NCBI GenBank assembly: GCA_015478945.1
Contig: JABUQX010002254.1
Span: 70,001 to 95,000, forward strand
From: Trachelipus rathkii
Lineage: Eukaryota; Arthropoda; Malacostraca; Isopoda; Trachelipodidae
DNA: 25,000 nt
Direction of reading: 5' to 3'
Shown: in pieces, positions 9,425 to 20,673 of the stretch
Numbering within the stretch: position 1 is the stretch's first letter
How the letters are laid out: each line of letters opens with the position of its first letter
Position numbers and translations under genes: made by a program
The notes under the pieces: generated by a model
Seen by the model: only the letters and a program-made list of their open reading frames with translations
The model's database searches: none
What the model was told of the DNA's origin: nothing

Positions 9425-10399
9425 AGAAAGGATGAAATATTAAGGAAAAAATATTTGAAACCACGAAAATAATATATTAGAGAAAAAAAATAGATTAAGC
9501 ATAAATAAATACTATAATTATCAAATATAGACTTACACTGGAGAATATTGGATGATAGGTGCTTCGATGGACTATGTAGATGCAATAAATTAGAATCTCA
9601 ACATTTAAGAAAATGAGAAAATGTAACATTTTCGTAAGAAGAAGTGAGATAATAAAAAGGCACGGAAATCTGTTGAGCTGAGAGATATTGACATAAACAC
9701 AAGATTATCACAGATTAATATAATATATATATATATATAGATTGAGAACTTTCCCTGTAGGTAATAGGAAATAGCTGATTTTATGTGAAGGTAGTGAGAT
9801 ATTTAGTATACTTAATGACTTTTAATCCTATCTTTGTGAAATGATATGTGATATTATTAAATACTCAAGAGTGATATACAAATATTTAGAGAGAGTCATC
9901 ACTGAAGAAGACAACGTGTGTGAGAATATTAAAAAGGAATTCTAACAAATTCAGTGATTAAGATTCAGAGTGAGTGAAGCAATACTATGATACCACTAAA
10001 ACTCTTCACGTACAATACTTCTTCTGTGATATGTCATGAAGATTAACCCAAAACCACGCTGATACATATTGGTGAAGATAAAAGGTCTAGACAATGCATG
10101 AGAGTAGTTATGATATGAGGTACTACGAGAGAGGAAGTGAGTAATATATTATATAAGAGACTTATAAAATGAACCCATTTTAGATAGGAAATTATAAAAA
10201 AAGGTTCACAGAGAAAACCGAGAAATAGATTAATACAGACGTCACTGTACTCAAAGAAGTGGTACTTAATACTATTTATACACAAGATCAGCGCGAGCTT
10301 CACACCAGTAATATTGAGAACTTTCCGTGTGTAATATCTACCACGATAGTCAGCATACGCAGTAATCAATTTCCATTAAATAGCGATTTACTACAACGA
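9425..10399. other. Unassigned AT-rich stretch
   Basis: No gene recognised. A short AT run lies at 9718-9740. A 108-codon minus-strand frame at 10043-10369 has no family signature and looks like chance. Confidence 0.4.
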
Positions 10400-10870
10400 A
10401 GATGTAGTAACACATAACCATATGTCAACAACAAAGCGCCTTCTACCTAAAATATAACGTATATTGGACCATCTCTTAACTAAAATAAGTTGAGTCTCTT
10501 GGGCTTTCATAAATTTCCTTCGAAATGAAGAGCCTAGACTTTCGTTAATTAGCTGAAATAATATTTTCCTTACTATTTCCTAAACACCACCTAGTACGTA
10601 ATTTTGTACTTAATTTTACTCTGCTCAATTCACGGGGAAACCAATCCTTGTATAAAGGTTCAAATTTAAAAACCGACCGGGTGTTTGATGTTTAAAGGTT
10701 CATTTGAAAATCCTTACCGTTAACTTTTTGAGAACTTCAAAAACCTTAAATTTTTGTTATCAGTTTCACTGATTTTCCGTAGAGACAAGTTCATATCTTT
10801 AATATTGTTTTTGCAGCTAATGTCATGCCAGTTCTCTGAATTTCTTAGTTGGTCCTAAAAGTTATTTTCA
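10400..10870. other. Compositionally distinct island with an acceptor-like signal
   Basis: This segment is less dominated by TA words than both flanks and looks like ordinary intron sequence. It contains ATATTGTTTTTGCAG near 10802-10816, a good splice acceptor context. What follows reads only about 14-30 codons before stops in each frame and was not recognised. Confidence 0.3.
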
Positions 10871-11959
10871 ACAATACTATGATACCTCATCAGTAATAAG
10901 TAATTATAATAAATATACTCCACTATAAATAAGAAGAGAATATTGGAAATTAAATAGAGTAACGCAGAAGAGAATTAATTCACACTAAATTACCGAGAGT
11001 ATTCGTTATATAACGAGCGAGGTGGAGTGAATAGTATAATGAAAAAGCAGATTTACATACTTATAATTCCAGTGTATACATTAATATTTCACATAATAAT
11101 ACATACTACCCTAAATAGATGGGTGCTCATTAGAGTAGAGTTCAAACTATAAATAATAATCACCTTGAAGAAGGTAATACGAAGAAAGAACCAAAAATAA
11201 TTCATTATAATGAAATAAAGTTGAAATATGATGATGACATTTTAATATATAGTTAGAACACCGTGCAGTGATAATATGCTCTCACTAGGTAAAAGTAATG
11301 ATCATCGTCCACGTATTTAGAGTATGGAGATTTAGGAACTATATAATTAAGATAAAATGAGTAAATATTGATATAGAGAGTCCCTCTCTCCTTTATATTT
11401 TCGTGTGAGCCCTACTAACTTAATATAGTTTACTCTATACATCATTGGAAATGATAATAAACGATTTCGGGTGTAGCGAATAGTATAGGTGATTAAGTAG
11501 TGATAGTGATTAATAAGTTAGAGATGGGGGGTCGGAGAACTGGTTTTAGTACTATCAAAAGTTAAGTGCATAGTATTTGGTGAAATAACACTCATCTAAG
11601 TTAATAAAAACCACCTGAAGTATATATAATTAATATTTATTGGACAAATAATGAGAGCTTCAATGACTAGTTTAATTATATTTTTATAGACCTGATATGA
11701 TTTGATCCAATTATACATGAGAGTATCTAGCTCTCTCATTCTTCGTGTAAATATGTTCAGAGACGCGAATCGATGCGATAACGTGTCATTACCATACTCA
11801 CACAATGCTATTAAATATATCTAGAAGATCCTTTACTTAAATGTTCGTTTCTACTATTAAACATTTACCACATATAACACCAGATATATACTCATACATT
11901 CAAAATCTTTGGCATACTAGATAAATAAATAATTATAATTTGATACTTGTCCAAACACT
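10871..11959. other. Unassigned AT-rich stretch
   Basis: No gene, RNA or mobile-element signature seen on either strand. Confidence 0.4.
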
Positions 11960-12310
11960 TAACATAGATAATATTATATATATAGATATATATTATTATA
12001 TATAATATAATAGTAATAATTTATATAATTTGTCTCATATATATTATATAAAATAAGATAGATATACTATATATTATATACTATATACACTATATATGAT
12101 ATATATATATATATATTATATATATATATATATACCATATATATATACACACTAACATACTAATTATATAATATTATACTAATATTATATATATTAATAA
12201 TATATATATTATATTATATTATAATTAATATATATATATATTATTTAATAATATATTAATAATTTCTATAGTATATATATATTATATTATATATATATAA
12301 TATAAATATA
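11960..12310. repeat. Degenerate (AT)n / TAATA array
   Basis: About 350 bases almost only of A and T in alternating phases, with a few C or G interruptions (ACCATATATATATACACACTAACA near 12134-12157). A short satellite run follows at about 12405-12425. Confidence 0.9.
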
Positions 12311-14560
12311 AAATATTTCTATTATAAATTAACGGTGTCTCTGGATTTTTACTCTTCATATATATAATGTTCAATATTAATAATAAATATATAAACAAAT
12401 AAATATAAATATATATATATATAGTATTTTGAGAATAGCTATCCTAATATATATATATGAGAAGATATAATGCACTCTGTAGATCATGAGTTTTATATAG
12501 TAAGCTCTCCTAGTGAAGATACAGTAAATATATAATGCATACTGCCATCCCCCCTAGAGTTTACGTACCACACTCATCACTACTAAGGTTACTCATATAA
12601 AGCTACAGTGTGAGAAATAGTATAATCCACTTATAATAACTATATATTATTATTATACTTACTATAATATATATATTTAATACATATATATACATATTAC
12701 ATATTACATAATTAATGAATAGATAAATATTAATACTTAATATAATATAGTTAGTAAATAATTAAGATTATAACAATTTAGGTATGATTATTTTAGTAAT
12801 TTATATAAAGTTCTTTAATTGATAGAATAAATATTATATATATTGTGAGCCTCGGATATAACTGAATATATTTTAGATGTTATCAATAAAATATATACTA
12901 CATTATTTATTATATATATATTTTAGTGTGAGACATATATACCTGGTAATGTGATGTGTATGTAGTGTGAGTGTATATAGTGTTCACGAATGTATATATG
13001 TGTGTATAATACTCCTGAAAAGATTGCTCATATCATAAAGTAAACATGCATATGGAGTTAGTAGCTAGGTGGAGTGTGGAGTAATTTAGTGGGTTGTGCT
13101 TCATAAGCTTCTCTGAACCTATTAGAGTATGCATATATATTAGTTAATTAGTAAACACATTACACAAATACAATATATATCTAACAACGCTTAAGTTTCA
13201 CCTTATTCTATAATAAACTATAATATATTTACTGAGGACGCTCCTGTGGATATCATTAGTCCATTTGGTTTTTATTCACAATAGTTTCTTGATTTACTCT
13301 TATATACTGATGTGAAACCTATGTTTATAAAATAAGATCATTTTATTAACGCTGGTAAAATTTCTATATATCAATAGTATATCTCACATGTTATATGTGA
13401 TAGTAGAGATGTATATAGATTTATTTGGTAAATAATATTGAATCTAATAATTCAGTTTTTAATTAACTCAATAAATATTTAAAATTAATATAAGTATAAT
13501 ATATAATATAATAATAATAAAATAATAATTATAAATCAATGACATTAGACATTTTATATATAATAATAATATGATAATATATATAAATATAATAAATAAT
13601 ATATATAATATATAATAATATTATTAATATAGTTAAATTTATTACTATATTATTTTATTATAGTAAACTTTTATTATGGTCTCTTTTATAGATTTGGTAA
13701 TGATTGAGTTAAAATTATATTATATAATTATTATTTATAAATTATATATTATTGATTGATTTATTATATACATATTTTAGTATTGATTATATTATATAAT
13801 TATATTAACTAGTAAATTATTTTATATATGTCATATAGACTATATATATATGCCACTTAATAACATAACTTTGCACATATAAGGTGTATATATAACGTGT
13901 GTGAAGTATATGCTGAATTCAGAATAATAGACAGTGAATATATATTTTACTTCACATAGCTAAAAATAGTATTAATAATCTAAATTTGTATATGGAAATA
14001 TACTCAGTGATACTAAACATATATTAAGCTGGAAGTCCTATTGATTATATATTACAGTATTAATATCCCTTATTATGTGAGAGCAGTATAATCGTGAGAG
14101 AGCACACAGTTACTTTTCATTTCTGATGATATATTAAAATAAATTAGTAGAGACTCATTATTGTACTCCGGGTGTGTATATTCTGTGAATTATGAAGATA
14201 GATAAATTCGACTACGAGTAACACAATTATAATAATATGATGAGTGATCTTTGATTATGATACTAGTTGTCAACCCTGAAGTTTTAACGAACATGACTAA
14301 ACTCAAATAATTAGAATATATATTTATATATAATAGTGAGTATATATTGTATAGTAGTGATATCATATCCCCCGTCTATTAAAAGGAAGAATATATATTA
14401 TTATATAAACATATAAATATAGTTTGGTTCATCATTTTGTGAGACTTATATATCATTGAGTAATCATATATTACATGGTTTGGAAAAATGTGAGTTCTGA
14501 TATTTTGAGTAAATATACTTCAAGTTAATTATATCAATAATATTTTTACTAATTATACTT
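12311..14560. other. Long unassigned AT-rich stretch
   Basis: More than 2 kb of AT- and TTA-rich sequence without recognisable genes. A T-G-rich patch (GTGTGTATAATAC, TGTAGTGTGAGTG) lies at about 12940-13010. Poly-AT/TAA low complexity lies at 13490-13850. A brief open frame near 13228-13275 (TEDAPVDIISPFGFYS) is too short to judge. Confidence 0.4.
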
Positions 14561-14568
14561 TCTGGTGT

Positions 14569-15000
14569 CAGACCCTAACTATTAAAATTTCAAACTTCCT
14601 TCTCCGGCTCCATAAAACTTCAAATGTCCGACTTCCGACATCTTTTAATATTCCTACTCCAACTTCTCAACCTTGTTTTTAAGATACTGCTTTCTTTAAC
14701 TGAAGATTAAGAAAACTTATTTCAATGGTTAACATTCTAGGCCTTAGGTTATAGAGTTTTCACTATTCAGTTTAATTTGATTATAATACTATTACAAAAA
14801 AGAAAAAACTTTGAAATTATATATGATTAAAAGTCAAGAGTCATAAGTTTTTCAGACTTCTGACTCCTGAATCCTATTTTGAGAAATTCCGACTACAACT
14901 CTTTGTTAGAAAAATTGACTCCGATTCCCGACTATGTCTCCTTCTTTGAGAATTTCCAACTCCTGACTCTCCGATCCTCAATTCATACCCCGCAACCCTG
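14569..15000. repeat. GACTCCGA-word repeat block, possible hAT-type relic
   Basis: Degenerate words CTCCGGCTCC, CCGACTTCC, CTCCAACTTC, GACTCCTGA, GACTCCGATTCCCGA and CTCCTGACTCTCCGATCC recur over about 430 bases. The right end, read on the minus strand, begins CAGGGTTGCGGGG, a hAT-like terminus. The left side begins CAGACCCTAAC and does not pair well with it. The flanking eight bases (TCTGGTGT and GTTGTGGT) are not a clean duplication. I treat it as a repeat with a possible transposon origin. It ends about 130 bases before the phospholipase B-like exon. Confidence 0.45.
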
Positions 15001-15133
15001 GTTGTGGTGACCTAGATTATAATAAAATATAATTTTTAGAACTTTATACATACTACTGTCAAGAAAATGAATATTTTTCTATTATTGATAAATAACTTCT
15101 ATGATATAACTAATATATTTATTTAGTTTTCAG

Positions 15134-15358
15134 TCTATGCTAAGAGTTCAGAAAAAGTACATTTTTCCATTTGGCTTCACGTCTATTTCAAAGTCATCAG
15201 GTGTTGTACCTGGTCATACAGCTACATTTTCATCTTACCCAGCCTATCTGCATTCAGGAGATGACTTTTATACTCTTTCATCCGGACTTTGCACTCTTGA
15301 AACCACTATTGGTAATAGTAACCCAGCATTGTGGAAAAATGTCAAACCAGTTGGTGAG
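15134..15358 (+). CDS. Phospholipase B-like protein exon
   Basis: Phospholipase B-like proteins (PLBD/lama family) are secreted or lysosomal Ntn-hydrolase-type amidases or lipases. The frame reads SMLRVQKKYIFPFGF, then VVPGHTATFSSYP, SGDDFYTLSSGL and LETTIGNSNPALW, matching the family's central block FSSYPG, S-DDFY and ETTI. The exon is bounded by an acceptor (ATTTAGTTTTCAG, ending 15133) and a donor GAG|GTAATT at 15358/15359. It then has 75 whole codons and starts and ends in phase 0. The alternative donor TTG|GTGAGG at 15353/15354 would split the Gly codon. The family's Tyr-Pro-Gly is Tyr-Pro-Ala here. I could not find neighbouring exons. Either the introns exceed what is visible or this is an orphan gene fragment. 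The frame has no internal defect. Confidence 0.8.
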
Positions 15359-15385
15359 GTAATTAATTTTTTTTTTTTTAAATGA

Positions 15386-15722
15386 GACATTCTAAACTTT
15401 CTGCTAAACTAATATACTTTAATTGCAAACAATTGCAGTGTTTTTCTTTAATAACCTATTTTCAGTGTTAGATTATAATATATGAGTGAGTTTATTTATG
15501 CATAACAGAAACGTATCTGCTTTATTCAATATTGGGTTGGTTGACGCACTGGGTGAGGCGCAGTGTGCATCAAAATTTCAGTGACCTGTTGCAGTGCAGA
15601 AGAAAAAATAAATTGTGGTGAATGATAAAAATTAACTGTGCAGCGCAGGCGATTGAGGTGCACTGCACCACTTTAAAGTAAATACTGAAATTTCAGAAAA
15701 TCAAAAAAGAAAAATTGTGCAT
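15386..15722. other. Intron-like sequence after the PLB-like exon
   Basis: No second exon was recognised. A moderately GC-rich patch at about 15535-15675 repeats GCAGTG/GTGCA-type words (GCGCAGTGTGCATC, TTGCAGTGCAGAAG, GTGCACTGCACC), suggesting a small unclassified repeat. Confidence 0.4.
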
Positions 15723-15733
15723 GATATATATAT

Positions 15734-15764
<31 letters not shown>

Positions 15765-15794
15765 CTATATATATATATATATAATATATAATAT

Positions 15795-15850
<56 letters not shown>

Positions 15851-15872
15851 ATATATATATACTTTTATATAT
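15723..15872. repeat. (AT)n array abutting the hAT-like left end
   Basis: AT dinucleotide array running directly into ATCAGAGCTG, the left terminus of the hAT-like module. Confidence 0.95.
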
Positions 15873-16115
15873 CAGAGCTGGGCGCGCGCCTATAATTTTT
15901 TTGAGTGCGCCTATGCCGCCGGACCTAGTGCGCTTAGCGCCTATGCGCCTATATTTTTGGTCACATCAATGCGCCTACCGACTTTCGCCGGCTGGTGGAT
16001 GTTCGCTAAATTTATTTGCAAAGTTAACTTTAGTGCGATAATAAAAGCATGCTTTTATAAGGAAGAAAAAAACACATTTATTAATATTTGTAATTAAAAC
16101 AGCGTAAACTAATAT

Positions 16116-16183
16116 CTACACGTCCTCTTCCACCTCCATGTCCTTGTGGTCCATGTTTTCCCCCAGGAGGTTCAGCACGAGCG
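16116..16183 (-). pseudogene. Candidate terminal exon inside the hAT-like element
   Basis: On the minus strand a pyrimidine-rich acceptor (CAACTTCTTCAG) is followed by a 22-codon frame, LVLNLLGENMDHKDMEVEED plus V and stop at 16116-16118. AATAAA lies just downstream on that strand near 16080. Codons are mixed and GC-richer than the flanks. It may be the C-terminal exon of a captured host gene or of the lost transposase; no family is recognised. Another frame across the same bases reads a Gly-rich PPGGKHGPQGHGGGRGR, so the correct frame is unsure. Confidence 0.3.
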
Positions 16184-16256
16184 CTGAAGAAGTTGAAAAT
16201 TTTCAGAACCATAGTTGCCAATTTATTTGTAGTTAAGAACATACTTGAAGGCTACT

Positions 16257-16395
16257 TATATATATAGCAAGAATATATATATTATATATATAATATATAT
16301 ATATATAATATATATATTATATATATATATATATATATAATATTATATATATATTATATATATATAATATTATATATATATATATATATATACAA

Positions 16396-16440
<45 letters not shown>

Positions 16441-16447
16441 TATTATA
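16257..16447. repeat. (AT)n array inside the hAT-like element
   Basis: AT dinucleotide with phase slips and two CAAGAATATA interruptions. Confidence 0.9.
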
Positions 16448-16815
16448 TAAGGGGTCAGTGCTGTGTGGGGCAGGGGTTGGTGCGGTGCTACGCTGGGCTG
16501 AGAAGGGCAGGGCTAACGCTAACGAAGAAGAATAAAAATAAAGAAATAAAAAAATAAATGAAAATAAAATAATAATAATAATAACAGCGTTAGTCAGTTA
16601 GGCCTAATCTTCGCTCGGAATTGGAAGCCGCAAAAACGGCGTAACCCGCTTATTTCACCTTTGCTCTCGGGGGGAGATACCCCCTAGAATCAACCTAGCG
16701 ACTTGAAAACTCACCGGTAATCAGTTTAACATACCAATAGAACATATACAAAGTTTCATTACGATATATCTAAAACCGTCTTCGAGATCGGCAGGCGACG
16801 CTATTAATCCCTTAA
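16448..16815. other. GC-richer island inside the hAT-like element
   Basis: It starts with a G-rich run (GTGTGGGGCAGGGGTTGG, about 16456-16480) followed by an A-rich AATAAA-type tract (16525-16585). Then comes unique-looking sequence with the local hairpin GGGGGGAGATACCCCCT near 16669-16686. Frames are short. Probably another nested repeat fragment; family not recognised. Confidence 0.4.
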
Positions 16816-16819
16816 TACT

Positions 16820-16910
16820 ATTATATATATATATATATATATATAATTATATATATATATAATATATATATATACTATATATATTATATATATATATATA
16901 TAATATATAT

Positions 16911-16954
<44 letters not shown>
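16820..16954. repeat. (AT)n array
   Basis: AT dinucleotide block between the GC-richer island and the right end of the hAT-like element. Confidence 0.9.
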
Positions 16955-16956
<2 letters not shown>

Positions 16957-17196
16957 TTTTTAAGCACTGGTTTTAAAATGAATACAAGTTTGCAAGTTCT
17001 CAAGTTCTAACTTAGGGTAAAAAAAATGCTTTGTTCCTGTCATAGGCGCGGCTATAGGCGCAAGATTGGCTGTGCGCACTTTTGCTTAGTCCCGCCTTTT
17101 CTAAAAAATGTGCGCCTTTCGCGCCTACGAATAATGATAGTGCGGGCGCCATAAGGCGGCATAGGCGCCACTCGTTGGCGCCACGCCGCAGCTCTG

Positions 17197-17232
17197 ATAT
17201 AAAATATATATTATATATATTATTATTACTAT

Positions 17233-17291
<59 letters not shown>

Positions 17292-17317
17292 CACAGTATA
17301 TATAATATATATAATAA

Positions 17318-17357
<40 letters not shown>

Positions 17358-17376
17358 ATATAATATATATTATTAT

Positions 17377-17411
<35 letters not shown>

Positions 17412-17480
17412 TATATACTATATAATATATAATAATACTATAAACAGTATCATATATATATATATAATTAGTATACTCTA

Positions 17481-17534
<54 letters not shown>

Positions 17535-17543
17535 TTGTGAAAA

Positions 17544-17585
<42 letters not shown>
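17197..17585. repeat. (AT)n array followed by a 38-base T homopolymer
   Basis: AT array from the hAT-like right end to about 17532, then GGTTGTGAAAAAAAC and a pure T run at 17548-17585. A further T-rich stretch continues to about 17640. Confidence 0.95.
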
Positions 17586-17595
<10 letters not shown>

Positions 17596-17767
17596 TGTTT
17601 TTTTTGTTTTTTTTTTTAAAATTAGTTTTTTTATTTATATTAAAGATGTTTTAAATTATACCCAGTAGTACCGAATACCCCCTTCCTAGTCCTAAATATT
17701 GACATCAATACAGATTTTCTTATTTACATTAATTTATATCTAGAGATAAAATTGAAGTTAATTTGTT

Positions 17768-17798
17768 TATATATATATATATCTTATATATATATATA

Positions 17799-17847
<49 letters not shown>
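17768..17847. repeat. (AT)n array abutting the 5' end of the + strand LINE
   Basis: AT array with TCTTATAT and CTATAT interruptions. Recognisable LINE coding sequence begins a few bases after it. Confidence 0.9.
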
Positions 17848-17849
<2 letters not shown>

Positions 17850-17852
17850 GAA

Positions 17853-18626
17853 TTGTTGTATGAATCGTATGGGGTATATGGGAGTGTCAGGGGAATAAAT
17901 GTTGAGGAGAAGAGGAGAGAGGTGAATGGATATATTTAGATAGGGCAAATTGATTTGCTCGCTGTGACTGAAACAAAGATGAAAGGAAAAGGTGAAATTG
18001 AGTGGTGTGGTGTGAAATGTGTGCGTGCGGGTGTGGAAGAGAATGAGAGAGGGAGAGAAGGAGTTGCAATTTTGAATTGAGTGAACCTGTGTACACAAGC
18101 TAATGGTAGACTTTGTGGTGTGTGGAGTCCTAGATTCTAAATGGTTAAATTTAAGTTTGAAAAGGACAAGGTATGTGTGGTTGTGACGTATGGTCCATCT
18201 GAGGGAAACGTTGAAGAGAGTACGATTTTTTGGGATAATCTGAATGATGCTCTGGATGGGGTGAGTAGGAGTTCAGATTGATAGGTGTTGGGGGAACGCT
18301 GAATGGTTGGAGATAGGTGAATCAAAAAAGGGAATGGTATAACAGGTGGTTTTGGGGTAGCGGGAGAAAATGAGAATGGTAGCAAGGTGATTGATTTCTG
18401 TGAGAGAGAGGTAGTGTGTAAGTAATACATTCTTTAAACACAAGAGTAATCCATAAGTATACTAGAGTTTGGTGTAGGTAGAGTAGAATGGTATCGAAGT
18501 GAAAAGTATGATTGATTTGTGTTGGTGAAGAAGTGAGATTGTTTGAAGTATGTGTTTGGATGTTAAATCAGTGAGGGGTTTACGAATGGGATTATCGATC
18601 ATTATGTTGTTCTATTATGTAAAATT
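17853..18626 (+). pseudogene. LINE endonuclease domain remnants
   Basis: Fragments in changing frames. At 17853-18080: INVEEKRREVNGYI, a stop, then IDLLAVTETKMKGKGEIEWC and a Val-rich tail; the Glu of TETK is the expected metal-binding residue. At about 18144-18281: KVCVVVTYGPSEGNVEES and FWDNLND. At 18339-18425: ITGGFGVAGENENG and KVIDFCER. At 18597-18626: DHYVVLLCK, the SDH end motif, whose Ser codon is frameshifted by one lost G. The domain normally nicks target DNA for target-primed reverse transcription; here it is inactivated. Confidence 0.85.
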
Positions 18627-19159
18627 AATTTAGTGGGGGTTGGATGGAGAGGAAGGTGATACGAGGAAGTGGTAAAATTAAGAGTGAGAGTTAAGTGAAC
18701 AAGACAATAGGGATAAGTATGTAAGAGCGCTCGCTAGTAAATCGTTTAAATGTGAACAAGTTGATACTGAAACAAATCTGGGGGCAAATGAAGGAAGCTC
18801 AATTGTTAGTAGTGCAATAGGAAGCGTGGTGTGATGTGCTTAAAAGTAGGAAAGTAAGAAAGTTAACAGCGAATGGTGGAAATGAAGAGGTGATGAAAGC
18901 GGTTAAAAGGTAAAAAAGAGCGTGGTTGAAAATGTACTAAAAAGCAAATGATGAAGTTTCAAAGAAAGATGCTTGGAATTAATATAAGGAGAAAAAAGAA
19001 TACTAAACAGGTGGCTATACGAAGGAGAAAAACAAGAGGTAATGAACAGTTGGGAAGGAGGATGATGAGGACATACAAGGGAATAGGAAGTTCTTTTTTA
19101 GAAGGAAGCGCGAAAGGTTAAGAAGAGAAATAAGGGGAAACTGGCTTGAATAATGAATA

Positions 19160-20140
19160 GGGATGGTGCTTTTTGTAACTGATGAAATGGAATGTGAGGG
19201 GAGTGTGGAAAGAAACACTTCGAAAATCTGCCACAATATTAACAGTAATGATGAGGTGTTAGTGGGAATGTGTGTGGGTTTGAATGTGCAAGAAGAAATA
19301 GGTATTTTTGGGGATGAGGTTATTAGTAAGGAGGAGGTAATGGGTAGATGAAGAAAGTGAAGAATGGTAAAATCTGTAGGTAATGATGAATTAACTGGTG
19401 AAATGATCTAAAGGCGGAGGCGAGATGGTGATGATTGGATTTGGAAGTTGTTGTAATAAACGTTTATGGAGGGTATAGTTCCAAGGGAATTGGGGAGAGC
19501 GTAAATAGTACCCTTGTATAAGGGTAAGGGGAAAAGGGGAACTGTAGAAATTATAGGGGATAAGTTTTTAATTGAGTAGTTGTAGGGAAGTAATAATGCT
19601 GGCATTTTTGGTCGAAAGAGTTGCGTCGAGTGACTGAAGGACATGATTGGTGAAGGAACAGGTGCCGTTTTAGGAGTGGTATGAGGATGTGTGGAATCAA
19701 ATCTTTACATTAAAACAAATGATTGAGAAATGAGGGGAGAAGAAGAATAAGATTATATTAGGTTTTTTATGGTATTGCAACAGGCGTATGAATAGAGTTA
19801 ATAGGGAAGGCTTTATGGCAGGTATTAGTGATATATGGTGTTGGTAGGTAGGCTTCTGAATGGAATCAAAAAGTATGTATGCACGATAGTGAAGCGTGTT
19901 GTAGAATTAAATGGTGTCGCAATGGTGATTGGTTTAGAATTATAGCGGAGTGAGACAAGGGTTGTCGTTATGTTCCTTGGATTATTCAATTTGTAATATG
20001 GATGGGGTTATGAAAGAATTTCGAGGTTGGGGATGGCTAGGAAATAGTGTTAGAAATGATTGGAGAATGGAGATTGAGTGGAGGGTGCCCTAACCTATTA
20101 TATGCGGATGATTTGGGTACTGTGTGGCGAATCTGAAGAG
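19160..20140 (+). pseudogene. LINE reverse transcriptase remnants
   Basis: Readable pieces include FVTDEMECEG and ICHNINSNDEVLVG (from 19163), EGIVPRELGRA, a stop, then IVPLYKGKGK (about 19468-19530), CRNYRG (19543-19560), VGRLLNGIK near 19844-19870 and LLYADDLGTVWR at 20095-20130. The YADD catalytic box itself is intact, but frame changes separate it from the preceding motifs. Confidence 0.85.
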
Positions 20141-20673
20141 AGTTTGAGAGATTGGTAGAGAGATTTGGCAGGGTAAGTGTAAAAGAGGGGTTTTGAAAGT
20201 AAACGTAGATAAGAAAGTAAGGTTATGGTTGTGAGTGAGGACATTCCTTCAGTGTGTAGTTATGTTAGCTGGTGAGCAGACTGGAGCAAGTGTCTGAGTT
20301 TAAATATTTAGGGTAATGTGTTGGATGAGAAGGGACGGATGATGCAGAGTTGTAGTAGGAAAGTTGTGGGAATGGCAGGAAGGTTGCTGGTGCAATTAAA
20401 TCGTTTGGTGAATGTAAAGGGGACTAAGCTTGAGTGCGCTAGGGGTCCTTACATATGAGGGTATGTTGTTACTGTGTTATTGTATGGTAGTGAGACTATG
20501 GTCTGGAGTAAGAAGTATTAAGATCTAAAGTTCAATGTGTTCAGATGGACATATCTTAGGAAGCATTTGTATTAAAGAAAAATTAATAAAAATGGGGAAT
20601 GAACTTATTAAGAGAGTTGTGTGGTGTGAAGAAAGGGGTAAATGAGGAGAATAAATGAAAGTATGTTGAGATG

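Larger units (their letters stand above)
15873..17196. mobile_element. Non-autonomous hAT-like element with GCGCCTAT subterminal repeats
   Basis: The left end is CAGAGCTGGGCG. The right end, read on the minus strand, is CAGAGCTGCGGCG. Both then share GAGTG(G)CGCCTATGCCGCC about 30-40 bases in. CAGAG at the tip is typical of hAT transposons. The word GCGCCTAT occurs four times exactly near the left end and three times, inverted, near the right end. Subterminal word clusters like this are known transposase-binding sites in hAT elements. No transposase is readable in the interior, which holds AT arrays and two unrelated islands. An eight-base target duplication cannot be judged because both flanks are AT repeat. 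Alternatively, two independent solo ends of one family lie inverted by chance. Confidence 0.65.

Noticed and set aside
10043..10369. 108-codon minus-strand frame with hydrophobic stretches
   Set aside because: Hydrophobicity follows from T-rich codons; nothing conserved is seen.
17844..18430. Minus-strand frames rich in Ser, His, Pro and Leu across the + strand LINE (also 19015-19236, 19408-19644, 20608-20889)
   Set aside because: They are antisense shadows of the G- and A-rich LINE strand, whose own strand carries the endonuclease and reverse transcriptase motifs.
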